In this document: piece by piece, positions 14,578 to 21,949 of the stretch
Layout of the letters: every line of letters begins with the position of its first letter
Position numbering within the stretch: position 1 is the stretch's first letter
DNA from: Myxococcota bacterium
GTDB lineage: Bacteria > Myxococcota_C > UBA6777
DNA length: 25,881 nt
Direction: 5' to 3'
Assembly (NCBI GenBank): GCA_023150835.1
Contig: JAKLKB010000095.1
Location: 1 to 25,881, forward strand
Notes under the pieces: generated by a model
What the model saw: only the letters and a program-made list of their open reading frames with translations
Told to the model about the DNA's origin: nothing
The model's database searches: none
Translations under genes and position numbers: made by a program

Positions 14578-15777
14578 ATGATCCGAATTAATAGCTTCCT
14601 TCATCGTCAGCGCCTTCTCGATATCACACGGCGTTGGTTCTACAACCAAATGGAAACGGGCGATGTCCCCGCCCTCAAGGCCATCATCAACTACAACAGC
14701 ATCTGGATGGGTCGCATCGGACGCAGCTTTTCCCAATGGCTTTTTGGGGCCTACGCGCAGCCTCCCATCGTCGAGCGTGTCGTCACCAGCAAAGGCGCTC
14801 TCAAAGACCTTTTGGTCGCCCACCCACCCTTTGAAAACCAGCGCATCCGCGAGCTTATCGAGCGTTATCGCGAACATCCTGAGCGCTACTTTCGCGAAAC
14901 CCCCTTCTCGGGCGTCATCTACGAAGGCGTTCGCAACGGCATCTCCACCTACGTCGGCTCTCGCCGTGTCAAGCGCGTCCGACGTATCGCTGAAAAGGGC
15001 GCCCGCCGCGTCAGCGATTATCTCTACGAACAGATCAAAGCTCGCGCCGATGCTCTTGCTCAACAGCGCGCTGATGCTCTCGGTGTCACCAAAAAAAATC
15101 TGATCACTTCCCCAAGCGAGATGGTCGTCGAGTTTGAACGCGCTGAACGCCGCATCGCCTCCGATATCCAACGTGGTCGCTTCTTTCGCGATGCCCTTGA
15201 GTTCGTCCTCGAAGATGTCTTCGGCATCAAGATCATCGTCGAAGATGAAGAACAGCCCGGCTTGATCCGCCTCCTCGAAGAATCACCACAATGCCAGATC
15301 CTTGAGATCGAACACCATCGCGGCCAATACAACGCAACCAACGTCGTCTTTCGCTACTTCCCCCGTACCGACGAGCTTTTGGCTGCGCCTCTCGAACCGG
15401 ATACCCTCCAACGCCTCGCCGCTCGCGGTATGAACCCCGCCGACGCCCAAAATGAGTTCCGCGACTTTGTCCTCAGCGGCGAAGATTCCATCCACATCGA
15501 ACTGATCATCTGCAACTTCGAACAAATGCTCGAATCCGAGATCGGCCGCACCATGCACGAAGATCGCATCGTCCGACAGCGCATCCAACAAGTTTATCGC
15601 GGCCCCCTCGCTCGAAACGTCAGCTATCTCATGGAATACATCTTTGCTTGCGGCATCTCGCCTCGCACCCACATCGATGCCATCCCGATCCATCTCTGGA
15701 ACCAGTATATGCCCGATTACTTCGATGAAGTGATCAAAGACCTCTTCCATATCCCAAACTTCCGTGAGATCGAATAG
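14578..15777 (+). CDS. Unknown protein, possible distant RelA/SpoT-like nucleotidyltransferase fold
   Basis: The visible frame encodes 399 residues and probably continues the 14272 frame. No family is clear. Residues about 185-331 show a pattern reminiscent of RelA/SpoT synthetase domains: EDVFGIKIIVED (212-223, compare D-x-x-G-x-R-I-I), GQYNATNVVFRY (249-260, compare the GYxSxH region) and IHIELIICNFEQMLESEIGR followed by TMHEDR (305-330, compare E-x-Q-I-R-T...AE-x-G-x-A-A-H). Key residues differ (Lys for Arg at 218, Glu308-Leu-Ile instead of Glu-x-Gln), so (p)ppGpp synthesis cannot be claimed. The N-terminal half is basic and helical (SRRVKRVRRIAEKGARRVSD). No ribosome site precedes 14578, in line with the gene starting further upstream. 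The sppA-like gene follows after 50 bases. Confidence 0.7.
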   Translation: MIRINSFLHRQRLLDITRRWFYNQMETGDVPALKAIINYNSIWMGRIGRSFSQWLFGAYAQPPIVERVVTSKGALKDLLVAHPPFENQRIRELIERYREHPERYFRETPFSGVIYEGVRNGISTYVGSRRVKRVRRIAEKGARRVSDYLYEQIKARADALAQQRADALGVTKKNLITSPSEMVVEFERAERRIASDIQRGRFFRDALEFVLEDVFGIKIIVEDEEQPGLIRLLEESPQCQILEIEHHRGQYNATNVVFRYFPRTDELLAAPLEPDTLQRLAARGMNPADAQNEFRDFVLSGEDSIHIELIICNFEQMLESEIGRTMHEDRIVRQRIQQVYRGPLARNVSYLMEYIFACGISPRTHIDAIPIHLWNQYMPDYFDEVIKDLFHIPNFREIE

Positions 15778-15822
15778 TTTGTTCTCTCCTCGGAGCGCTC
15801 CCAAACATCCGCGAGATCGAAT
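15753..15822. repeat. 23-bp imperfect direct repeat at a gene junction
   Basis: Bases 15753-15775 (last codons of the upstream gene) and 15800-15822 (just before the sppA-like start) differ at two positions and both end in GAGATCGAAT. The gene end appears duplicated 47 bases downstream. Confidence 0.7.
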
Positions 15823-15827
15823 CACTG

Positions 15828-18413
15828 ATGCCTACTCAACACTCCTCTCCGACTGAAGCCTTGCCCTCGTTGAAAACAACACGTTTCTCCCGCCGATATC
15901 CTTTCGGATGGTGGGCTGTCTTGTCCTGTTTGTTCGGTGCGTTTGGCTTATTCGGTTTCGGGGCCGCATCGCGGGCTTGGGCGCAAGTCCCGCCCGAAGC
16001 GGGCATCGCCGCACCTTGGGGATCTGTGGCCGATACGGATCAACCTTCGGCTATCCGCTTGAATCCTGCTGCCTTGGGCTTTCAGTCGGCATGGGGGGTG
16101 CGCCTTACACACATCGATCAAGGCCAGCCCTTTGTCGGCGAGCGGGGCGATGGAGAAGCCCTTTTTGCCTCCTTCAAACCCTTGTCGATGCTTGGGCTTG
16201 GCGTGGGTATCCAATACCTTTGGCCTTACCAAGACAATGGCGCTCAAGTCGGTGGCATGGCGCGGATCTCTTTCGCAGGAGCCTTGCGCCTTGCCCCGTG
16301 GGTCGGCCTTGGCCTCAATCTTCACGGCTATCTGGGCCGCTCGCCCGAAGTCCAATCTCTCTTTAGCCTTGATCTCGGCCTGATCTTCCGTCCTTGGAAC
16401 TTCCTTTCGGTGGGCGTTCATGTGCGCGATCTCAATGCCCCTGCCTTGGGCGGAGCGTTGCTCTCGCGGATCTGGGATGTCGGCTTGGCTATCCGCCCCT
16501 TGCTCAACGATCGTTGGACGCTCTCGGCGGATCTTTCTGTCTCCGAAGACCTGCTCCGACAGCCGCTGCTTTTTCGTTATCGCACCGAGTTTGAGGCGCT
16601 GGATGGCTTGGTCTTGGGCGTGAGTTTGCAACATGGCCTTGATCTGCGCACGTTGGAGATCGGCGGCTTTTTGGCGTTTCGCTTTGGTCATGGCGGCCTT
16701 GACCTGTTTGGCAGCGGGCGCCTGCGCACCGATGGCGGCGCTGGAAGTGGCTTTGGCGCTTACTCGGCTTCGGCATGGGTCAGCGGAGCCAAACACCGCC
16801 CCATCTTCCAAGACGCTGGCATCATGCCGTTGTTGGATATCAGCGGCCCACTCCCCGAACGCGATCTGCGTCTGTCTTTGCGGGCGGGCGAACCCTCTTT
16901 CCTCAAGCTGCTCTTGGCCCTCCAGCGCGTCGAACAAGATCCCCGTGTCACGGGTCTTTTGCTGCGTATCGGCGCGCTCTCTTGCGGCTACGCCAAACTT
17001 CAAGAGATCCGCGCCATCCTCGAACGCATCCGCAAAAAGAACAAACGCATCGTTGTCTACATCACAGGCGGCGATCTCAAAGGCTATTATCTCGCCTCTG
17101 CCGCTGATCGCGTCTTTCTCCATCCTGCGGGTTCTTTGCTGCTTGGCGGCCTCGCTACCTCCCACTTGTTTTTCGCCCAAGCCCTCAAACGCATCGGGGT
17201 TCAGCCCCAGTTCATCAAGGTCGGGGCCTACAAAACCGCCCCCAACCGCTTTACCGAGTCTCAACTGACTCCCCCCCACCGCGAAGCCAACAAGCTGCTT
17301 CTCGACGACCTTTTTTCTCAGATCCTTGCCGATGTCACCCGCACCCGCAAGATCACTCTCCCCCAATTCCAATCCTCCTTCCAAACGGGCCTCTTTACCG
17401 CCAAAGAAGCCAAAGACCTCGGCTTGATCGATGACTTCTTTTTCTGGGAACAGATCGACGAAAAGATCGCCCAATCCACAGGCCGCGCCTTTCGCTTTGC
17501 ACCTGATTATTTTACCGCCAAACCCCAACCCGAACGCTGGCTTGGCTTCGATCAGATCGCGGTCTTGCACGTCGATGGCACCATCGTTTCAGGCGTTGAT
17601 GTCCACGACCCGATCTTTGGCGTCACCCTCTCCGGCACAAACACCTTGATCTCCGCACTCCGAAAAGCCCGCTCCGATGGCCGCATCAAGGCCGTTGTCT
17701 TGCGCATCAACTCCCCCGGCGGTGAAGTCCTTGCCTCCGATCTGATCTGGCGCGAAGTCGCCATGCTCGACCGCATCAAGCCTGTCGTCGTCTCAATGGG
17801 CGATGTCGCTGCTTCGGGCGGCTACTATATCGCCGCTGCTGCCCGTGAGATCTTCGCTTCTCCCGCGACCGTCACAGGCTCCATCGGCATCTTTGCCGGA
17901 AAGTTCGACTTTTCGGGATTGCTCCAAAAGATCGGTGTGCAGATCACTTTCCAACAACGCGGTGAGATGGCGTCTTTGTTCTCACCCCTCCAACCTTTCT
18001 CTCCCAACCAACAAAAACAGATGCAGCGATACATCCAACTCCGCTACGACCAATTCATCGACCGCATCGTCCAAGGCCGTAAACTGACGGCTACGGCGGT
18101 TCGCGCTGTCGGCGAAGGCCGTGTCTGGTCCGGCCAACGCGCTCTTCAACACAAGCTGGTCAACCATCTCGGCGGGCTTCTCGACGCCATCGAACGCGCC
18201 CGCTCTCTTGCTGACCTCTCCCCCGACACCCGCATCGAATACCTCTCCCTCCCGGGACGCCCCAACTGGCAAGTCTCTCTCTCCAATCTGCCCGGACTCT
18301 CCTCGCTTCTTGCTTCCCAACAGCTCGCGCAAACCCTCCAACAGCTCCGCCTCCTCGCTTCCCGCTTCCAATCTCTTCACCTCTGGGCTCTTTCCCCCTA
18401 CACTTCCCCCTAA
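15828..18413 (+). CDS. sppA: SppA-type S49 serine protease fused to an N-terminal predicted outer-membrane beta-barrel
   Basis: The product has 861 residues. A signal sequence (about 20-52, ending ASRAWAQ) precedes a domain of about 270 residues with alternating amphipathic strands and an NPAALGF motif, as in PorV/FadL-like outer-membrane barrels. Residues about 330-800 form a tandem S49 peptidase like the long SppA. The catalytic Lys is K469 (VGAYKTAPNRF) and the nucleophile is S663 (DVAASGGYYIA). Their spacing of 194 is close to E. coli SppA (K209/S409, from memory). Both lobes carry the usual SPGG and TGSIGI elements. Family members cut signal-peptide remnants and membrane proteins; the barrel fusion would place this one at the outer membrane, which is inference. 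The ribosome site is weak. Confidence 0.9.
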   Translation: MPTQHSSPTEALPSLKTTRFSRRYPFGWWAVLSCLFGAFGLFGFGAASRAWAQVPPEAGIAAPWGSVADTDQPSAIRLNPAALGFQSAWGVRLTHIDQGQPFVGERGDGEALFASFKPLSMLGLGVGIQYLWPYQDNGAQVGGMARISFAGALRLAPWVGLGLNLHGYLGRSPEVQSLFSLDLGLIFRPWNFLSVGVHVRDLNAPALGGALLSRIWDVGLAIRPLLNDRWTLSADLSVSEDLLRQPLLFRYRTEFEALDGLVLGVSLQHGLDLRTLEIGGFLAFRFGHGGLDLFGSGRLRTDGGAGSGFGAYSASAWVSGAKHRPIFQDAGIMPLLDISGPLPERDLRLSLRAGEPSFLKLLLALQRVEQDPRVTGLLLRIGALSCGYAKLQEIRAILERIRKKNKRIVVYITGGDLKGYYLASAADRVFLHPAGSLLLGGLATSHLFFAQALKRIGVQPQFIKVGAYKTAPNRFTESQLTPPHREANKLLLDDLFSQILADVTRTRKITLPQFQSSFQTGLFTAKEAKDLGLIDDFFFWEQIDEKIAQSTGRAFRFAPDYFTAKPQPERWLGFDQIAVLHVDGTIVSGVDVHDPIFGVTLSGTNTLISALRKARSDGRIKAVVLRINSPGGEVLASDLIWREVAMLDRIKPVVVSMGDVAASGGYYIAAAAREIFASPATVTGSIGIFAGKFDFSGLLQKIGVQITFQQRGEMASLFSPLQPFSPNQQKQMQRYIQLRYDQFIDRIVQGRKLTATAVRAVGEGRVWSGQRALQHKLVNHLGGLLDAIERARSLADLSPDTRIEYLSLPGRPNWQVSLSNLPGLSSLLASQQLAQTLQQLRLLASRFQSLHLWALSPYTSP

Positions 18414-18423
18414 ACGCGCAATC
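18405..18423. repeat. Left copy of 19-bp direct repeat flanking the ART-like module
   Basis: TCCCCCTAAACGCGCAATC spans the last codons and TAA of the sppA-like gene. An identical copy lies at 19285-19303, spanning the stop of the 72-residue gene. Confidence 0.9.
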
Positions 18424-18448
18424 TGCGCAGAGACAACGGAGCCAACCA

Positions 18449-19060
18449 TTGAACTTTTTTAAAAAGGATCGCGTTCTTTTTGATTACCATAGGCTGATCG
18501 TCGGATTTCATGGCTGTGATCGCTCTGTTGTCGAGCAAGTGTTGTTGCAGGGAGGCTCTTTGCGTCACAGCGAGAACCCATTTGATTGGTTGGGAAAAGG
18601 CGTTTATTTTTGGGAGTATGCCCCCCAAAGAGCCTTAGACTTTGCTCACGAGCAACAACAGCGCGGAAAAATCGAGTTCCCTGCTGTTCTTGGGGCGTAC
18701 TTGCACCTTGGACGATGTTTCGATCTCACAGACACGTACAACACCGCTCAACTGTCCGAGGCTTTTGTGAGTTGGGAAGCCGTTCTTCGCTCCCAACATC
18801 TCGATCTTCCAGAAAATCGAAAAGGTAGCAAAAGAAGCGGAGACTTTTTGCTGCGTTTCCGTGATTGTGCTTTGCTGAATTGGTATATGGACTTGTTGGA
18901 CGCTTGTTCGTCGGGGTGTTATTATCAAACGGTGCGTGGAGTGTTTGTCGAAGGCGATCTGGCTTATCCGGGAGCCGCGATACATACCAAAACGCATACA
19001 CAAATCGCCGTAAGGGATCTTTCTTGTGTTCTTGGGTTTTTTCTCCCGAATCTTTCCTGA
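18449..19060 (+). CDS. Putative toxin with ADP-ribosyltransferase-like features
   Basis: The product has 203 residues. It starts at TTG 18449, with GGAG 7 bases upstream. Conserved-looking blocks are VGFHGCDRSVVEQVL (18-32), ENPFDWLGKGVYFWEYAP (42-59), VLGAYLHLGRCFDL (80-93), TVRGVFVEGDLAYPGA (161-176) and KTHTQIAVRD (181-190). HG near the start plus GVYFWE recall the H and Y positions of PARP-like ADP-ribosyltransferases; E168 or Q185 could be the third position. I recall similar uncharacterised proteins in many bacteria, but no named family is certain. The gene is more AT-rich than its neighbours and is followed after 14 bases by a small partner, as in toxin-antitoxin pairs. Both lie between 19-bp direct repeats, which suggests transfer. 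Confidence 0.7.
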   Translation: MNFFKKDRVLFDYHRLIVGFHGCDRSVVEQVLLQGGSLRHSENPFDWLGKGVYFWEYAPQRALDFAHEQQQRGKIEFPAVLGAYLHLGRCFDLTDTYNTAQLSEAFVSWEAVLRSQHLDLPENRKGSKRSGDFLLRFRDCALLNWYMDLLDACSSGCYYQTVRGVFVEGDLAYPGAAIHTKTHTQIAVRDLSCVLGFFLPNLS

Positions 19061-19074
19061 TAAGGAGTTTTTTG

Positions 19075-19293
19075 ATGAATCGGATACGTACTACCAAGCT
19101 CGGCCAAGAAGTCATTCCTCGCGAGGAAACCGAAGAGTACAAATTTCATAAAGCCGCTTTGGAAGCCTTCCATGCTTTGAGCGATAAAGAAAAATTTGAG
19201 ACGTTTGTTCGGGCAGGCATCTACACCCAAGACGGCAAGCTTACCGAACAGTACGGTGGCACCGCTCCAAACCCAATCAAGGGCTCCCCCTAA
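19075..19293 (+). CDS. Small partner of the ART-like protein, possible antitoxin
   Basis: The product has 72 residues. AAGGAG lies 7 bases before the ATG at 19075, immediately after the upstream stop. The sequence is charged and helical, with LSDKEKFETFVRAGIYTQDGKLTEQYGG (36-63). This K-F-x-x-x-x-x-x-A-G-I-x-T-x-D-G-x-L-T-x-x-Y pattern occurs in small uncharacterised proteins often paired with toxin-like genes. No DNA-binding motif is obvious. Its stop lies inside the right 19-bp repeat. Confidence 0.75.
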   Translation: MNRIRTTKLGQEVIPREETEEYKFHKAALEAFHALSDKEKFETFVRAGIYTQDGKLTEQYGGTAPNPIKGSP

Positions 19294-19303
19294 ACGCGCA
19301 ATC
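19285..19303. repeat. Right copy of 19-bp direct repeat flanking the ART-like module
   Basis: This copy is identical to 18405-18423. The two copies bound an 880-base unit holding exactly the two module genes, and each contains a functioning TAA stop. That is what an insertion duplicating the sppA-like 3' end would leave. Confidence 0.9.
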
Positions 19304-19346
19304 GCTCAAAAAAGATTCGGGACTTCCCACGACTGCGCATAACGGT

Positions 19347-19571
19347 TCAACACCGAGCTGCTCGCGCAAGTCCCCATCCTCGCCCCCCAAGCTCGTGGAC
19401 GTATTGTCCCAGCACTGTCTCTGTGTCTCGCTCCATCTTGCGGATATGCCCCCCCATCAACGGCACTCGAAAAAAATCTGCCCAACTGCCGCACACGCCA
19501 CCGATCATCCCCACGATCTCGCGGATCTCCCCCCGCATATCCGCCAACATCTTCGCTTCGTTCTCCCCCAC
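19347..19571 (-). CDS. Possible small protein or gene remnant
   Basis: A GTG-started frame of 74 residues reads MGENEAKMLADMRGEIREIV then GMIGGVCGSWADFF and continues with charged, protein-like sequence and GC-ending codons. No ribosome site is present, and a TGA lies three codons upstream of the start. It matches no family I know. It may be the remnant of a gene that once followed the sppA-like gene. Confidence 0.3.
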   Translation of the reverse strand: MGENEAKMLADMRGEIREIVGMIGGVCGSWADFFRVPLMGGHIRKMERDTETVLGQYVHELGGRGWGLARAARC

Positions 19572-19872
19572 GAAAAATCATTATGTCCCCGTCACTTACA
19601 CAGGCATCGCTTGCTTCAACTTTAATTGTCCAGATTCAGGCATCTTATGGAGAGCCCCATCCCTTGTCAAACAAGCTGACCCGCGATGGGCCTGCATCTT
19701 GGAATCTCCCTGCGCCGCTCTTTGCGCTCTTGCCTTTTGGCTGTTTTTGCGATACACACCCCATTCATCGCTCCCTTGTGTATGCTTCTTTTGTATTGCC
19801 CTTTCGCGTTCGCTCTCACGCTTCCCTTTGACAAAAGCCCGCCGACTCTCGCGGGCTAGGACGGAAACACCG
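19572..19872. other. Intergenic stretch without a supported gene
   Basis: No start with a ribosome site and no recognisable product occurs here. Plus-strand frames are open but not convincingly coding. The region leads into the gene at 19873 and probably holds its promoter, which I cannot place. Confidence 0.4.
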
Positions 19873-20907
19873 ATGGCCAAGATCTCTTCCAAAACCAAAG
19901 CCGCCTCCTCCGACGCCTCCACCGAGTCGGCTCCCCCAAAAAACGCCGCACCCCAAAAATCCACTTCCTCCAAAAAAGCGGCCTCCACCGAAGCACCTTC
20001 CAAAAAATCGGCCTCCTCTGCCGCCTCCAAAACTTCCAAGATGCCTCCGCCCCCCACCGATCCCGCACAGATATCCGCTGCCGCCACACTTCAACAGTCC
20101 TTTCAGGCTTTGCTTGCCGCCGAAGGCTTGTCTGATCATCTCCCTTCTCTCCACGAACAGGCTCTACAACAGGCTTATCAGCGCGTATTGCCTCGGCTCA
20201 ACGCTCTTTCTGTCAAAGAGATCCTGAACCCTGCGTTGCCTGTTGCCGACGCTGTGGTCTTGGGCTTTCAGCTCTATCTCCAGATCCAAAAAGACCTCCC
20301 CCGACTCAAAAAATTGGTCTCTATCGGCGAACTCTCTGCCGAATGCCTTGAGCAGCTTGAGACGCTGGTCTTGGCCTTGCTGTATGCCGAACTCTTGTGG
20401 CAAAACGCACGCGCCCTCAAACTCCCCAAATCCGAAAAAGCAGATGTCTCCAGCGCCAAGTTCGCCCGCCAAGAACTGCTTTCGGCTGCCGATTATGTTT
20501 GGCGTCACGACGAGCGCACCAAAAAATACCTCAAACAGATCCGCGAAGGTTCCAGCCTACAAGACCTTGCCGATGATCTCTCTGCTCTTGTGATCTTGTT
20601 TCGCCAGTCTTGGGATCTGATCGCCGGCCAATCCCAGATCACTCTCGAAGACCTTGAGAGCGCCAGCCAACACGCCGAACGTGTCCTCCACACCGTCCTG
20701 CTCAAAGAACAACAAGAAACCCATCAACAACGCAACCGCGCTTACACTCTCTTTCACCTCGCCTACCAAAGCCTCTTCGCTGCGGGTCGCTTTCTCCATC
20801 ACTTCGAAAAACAGTCTGCGCTCTTGTACCCCGCGCTTCGCCCCTTGGCCCCTCGAACCAAAGGCGCTCCCGCTTCTTCTGTCCCTATCCCTCCCGCTCA
20901 ATCCTAG
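19873..20907 (+). CDS. Hypothetical helical protein with Lys/Ala/Ser-rich N-terminus
   Basis: The product has 344 residues. Residues 1-60 are a low-complexity Lys/Ser/Ala/Pro tail (MAKISSKTKAASSDASTESA, then KKSASSAASKTSK) similar in composition to histone H1-like tails. Residues about 65-325 are predominantly helical and charged, with no recognised family (SLQDLADDLSALVILFRQSW, RNRAYTLFHLAYQSLFAAGR). The ATG at 19873 is chosen because the upstream frame is not coding-like; only a weak GGA lies nearby. Codon use is C-ending, like the core genes. A DNA-associated or structural role is a guess. Confidence 0.75.
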   Translation: MAKISSKTKAASSDASTESAPPKNAAPQKSTSSKKAASTEAPSKKSASSAASKTSKMPPPPTDPAQISAAATLQQSFQALLAAEGLSDHLPSLHEQALQQAYQRVLPRLNALSVKEILNPALPVADAVVLGFQLYLQIQKDLPRLKKLVSIGELSAECLEQLETLVLALLYAELLWQNARALKLPKSEKADVSSAKFARQELLSAADYVWRHDERTKKYLKQIREGSSLQDLADDLSALVILFRQSWDLIAGQSQITLEDLESASQHAERVLHTVLLKEQQETHQQRNRAYTLFHLAYQSLFAAGRFLHHFEKQSALLYPALRPLAPRTKGAPASSVPIPPAQS

Positions 20908-20997
20908 CTACAAACAACAGCGTTGCGTACTCTTGCTGCTGAACAAGGGGGAAGGGGGCGAAGAACTCTGTTCTCCAACGGGAGGTTTTGTTTTTCG

Positions 20998-21357
20998 ATG
21001 AAGAGTGTTGATTTGTTTGCGGGGGCGGGTGGCTTGTCGTGCGGTCTCCAACTGGCGGGCTTTACCCCCCTGTTGGCGAACGAGTGGGTGCCTCAGTACG
21101 CCGAAACCTATAAGCTAAACCATCCAAACACAGAGGTGATCGTCGGGGATGTGCGCGAAGTCAGCGAAACCGATTTGAAGCGTAAACTCGGTGTGGTCGA
21201 GGGCGAGATCGATCTGGTTGCTGGTGGGCCGCCATGCCAAGGCTTCTCGATCAACGCCCCCATACGCAGTTTGGGGGATGAACGCAACCACTTGATGAGA
21301 TTCCGAACGGTGTTTCTTGGCATACGGCACTTGCAGCGTCACGACTGCTTTTGGTGA
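20998..21357 (+). pseudogene. Truncated C5 cytosine DNA methyltransferase
   Basis: The frame encodes 119 residues. Motif I (DLFAGAGGLSCGLQLAGF) and motif IV with the catalytic Cys80 (AGGPPCQGFS) are intact, then NAPIRSLGDERNHL as in Dcm-type enzymes. After residue 99 the sequence departs (MRFRTVFLGIRHLQ...) and stops. Family members have about 330-450 residues, so the rest of the catalytic domain and the target-recognition domain are missing. GGGAGG lies 12 bases before the ATG. It cannot methylate DNA alone. The departure point coincides with the start of an out-of-frame endonuclease-like piece, so a deletion probably joined two genes. Confidence 0.9.
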
Positions 21358-21637
21358 CCGCATCATCTGTCCCAATCGCCTTTACGAACGCGACTACGCT
21401 GTGTTGCGATCGGTGGCTGAAGACGCTTTTGGCGAGGAACTCAGGTTCGTTTTGTTTGACGACTACACTTACGATCTGTCCGCTTCGGTGGGGCACGGAA
21501 AACAACGCACGTTGGTTGATAATCGGAGAATTCGCGTTGGTTTGGATGAATTTGCACAGCGCTTCATCTCTGGGCCTAACCTGCCTTCGGGGGAAGATTT
21601 GGATGAGGCCGTCAAGCGGGTTCTGGGGTGCGTTTGA
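21299..21637 (+). pseudogene. Remnant of a restriction endonuclease, possibly NotI-type
   Basis: In a different frame from the methyltransferase piece, the sequence reads CFLAYGTCSVTTAFGDRIIC then PNRLYERDYAVLRSVAEDAFG. This Cys-rich start recalls NotI-type endonucleases (G-x-C-S-V ... C-P-x-R-hydrophobic). The remainder, VDNRRIRVGLDEFAQRFI and SGEDLDEAVKRVLGCV, ends at TGA 21635-21637. Two TGA codons precede it and no proper start exists, so it is an internal or C-terminal piece with its beginning lost. The family match is from memory and moderately sure; the broken state is clear. Confidence 0.55.
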
Positions 21638-21663
21638 GTATGCTCTTGGTCTTTTGTGGCGGT

Positions 21664-21921
21664 GGTGGACGCAAAAAAGCGACGGCCCAAAGCCGCCAAC
21701 CTTGGTGGACGCAAAAAAGCGACGGCCCAAAGCCGCCAACCTTGGTGGACGCAAAAAAGCGACGGCCCAAAGCCGCCAACCTTGGTGGACGCAAAAAAAG
21801 CGACGGCAAAAAGCTGCCAATCGTGGTGGACGCAAAAAAAGCGACGGCAAAAAGCTGCCAATCGTGGTGGACGCAAAAAAAGCGATGGCCCAAAGCCGCC
21901 AACCGTGGTGGGCGCGAAGAC
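21664..21921. repeat. Tandem array of six 40/41-bp units plus a partial seventh
   Basis: Units start at 21664, 21704, 21744 (40 bp, A6), 21784, 21825 and 21866 (41 bp, A7), with a degraded seventh from 21907. Each begins GGTGGACGC, then a poly-A run, then GCGACGGC or GCGATGGC. The first three are identical. Units four and five are identical to each other and carry AAAAAGCTGCCAATCGT in place of CCAAAGCCGCCAACCTT. The sixth is intermediate. Units abut without spacers, so this is not a CRISPR. All six frames are open across it. It ends just before the HEPN gene. Confidence 0.95.
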
Positions 21922-21949
21922 GCGCAGGGCGCGGAAAGAAGGGGAGCAG

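Noticed and set aside
14122-15171. A 349-codon minus-strand frame opposite the split gene
   Set aside because: The plus strand shows C-ending codon bias and continuous protein-like sequence; the minus frame is a mirror of that bias.
15948-17570. A 540-codon minus-strand frame opposite the sppA-like gene
   Set aside because: The plus strand encodes clear SppA motifs including K469 and S663; the opposite frame shows no family motif.
19583-19831. An 82-codon plus-strand frame in the gap before 19873
   Set aside because: No ribosome site, no recognised motif, and composition unlike neighbouring coding sequence.
21664-21921. Tandem units as a CRISPR array
   Set aside because: Units abut directly with no unique spacers, are class-variable, and no cas gene is nearby.
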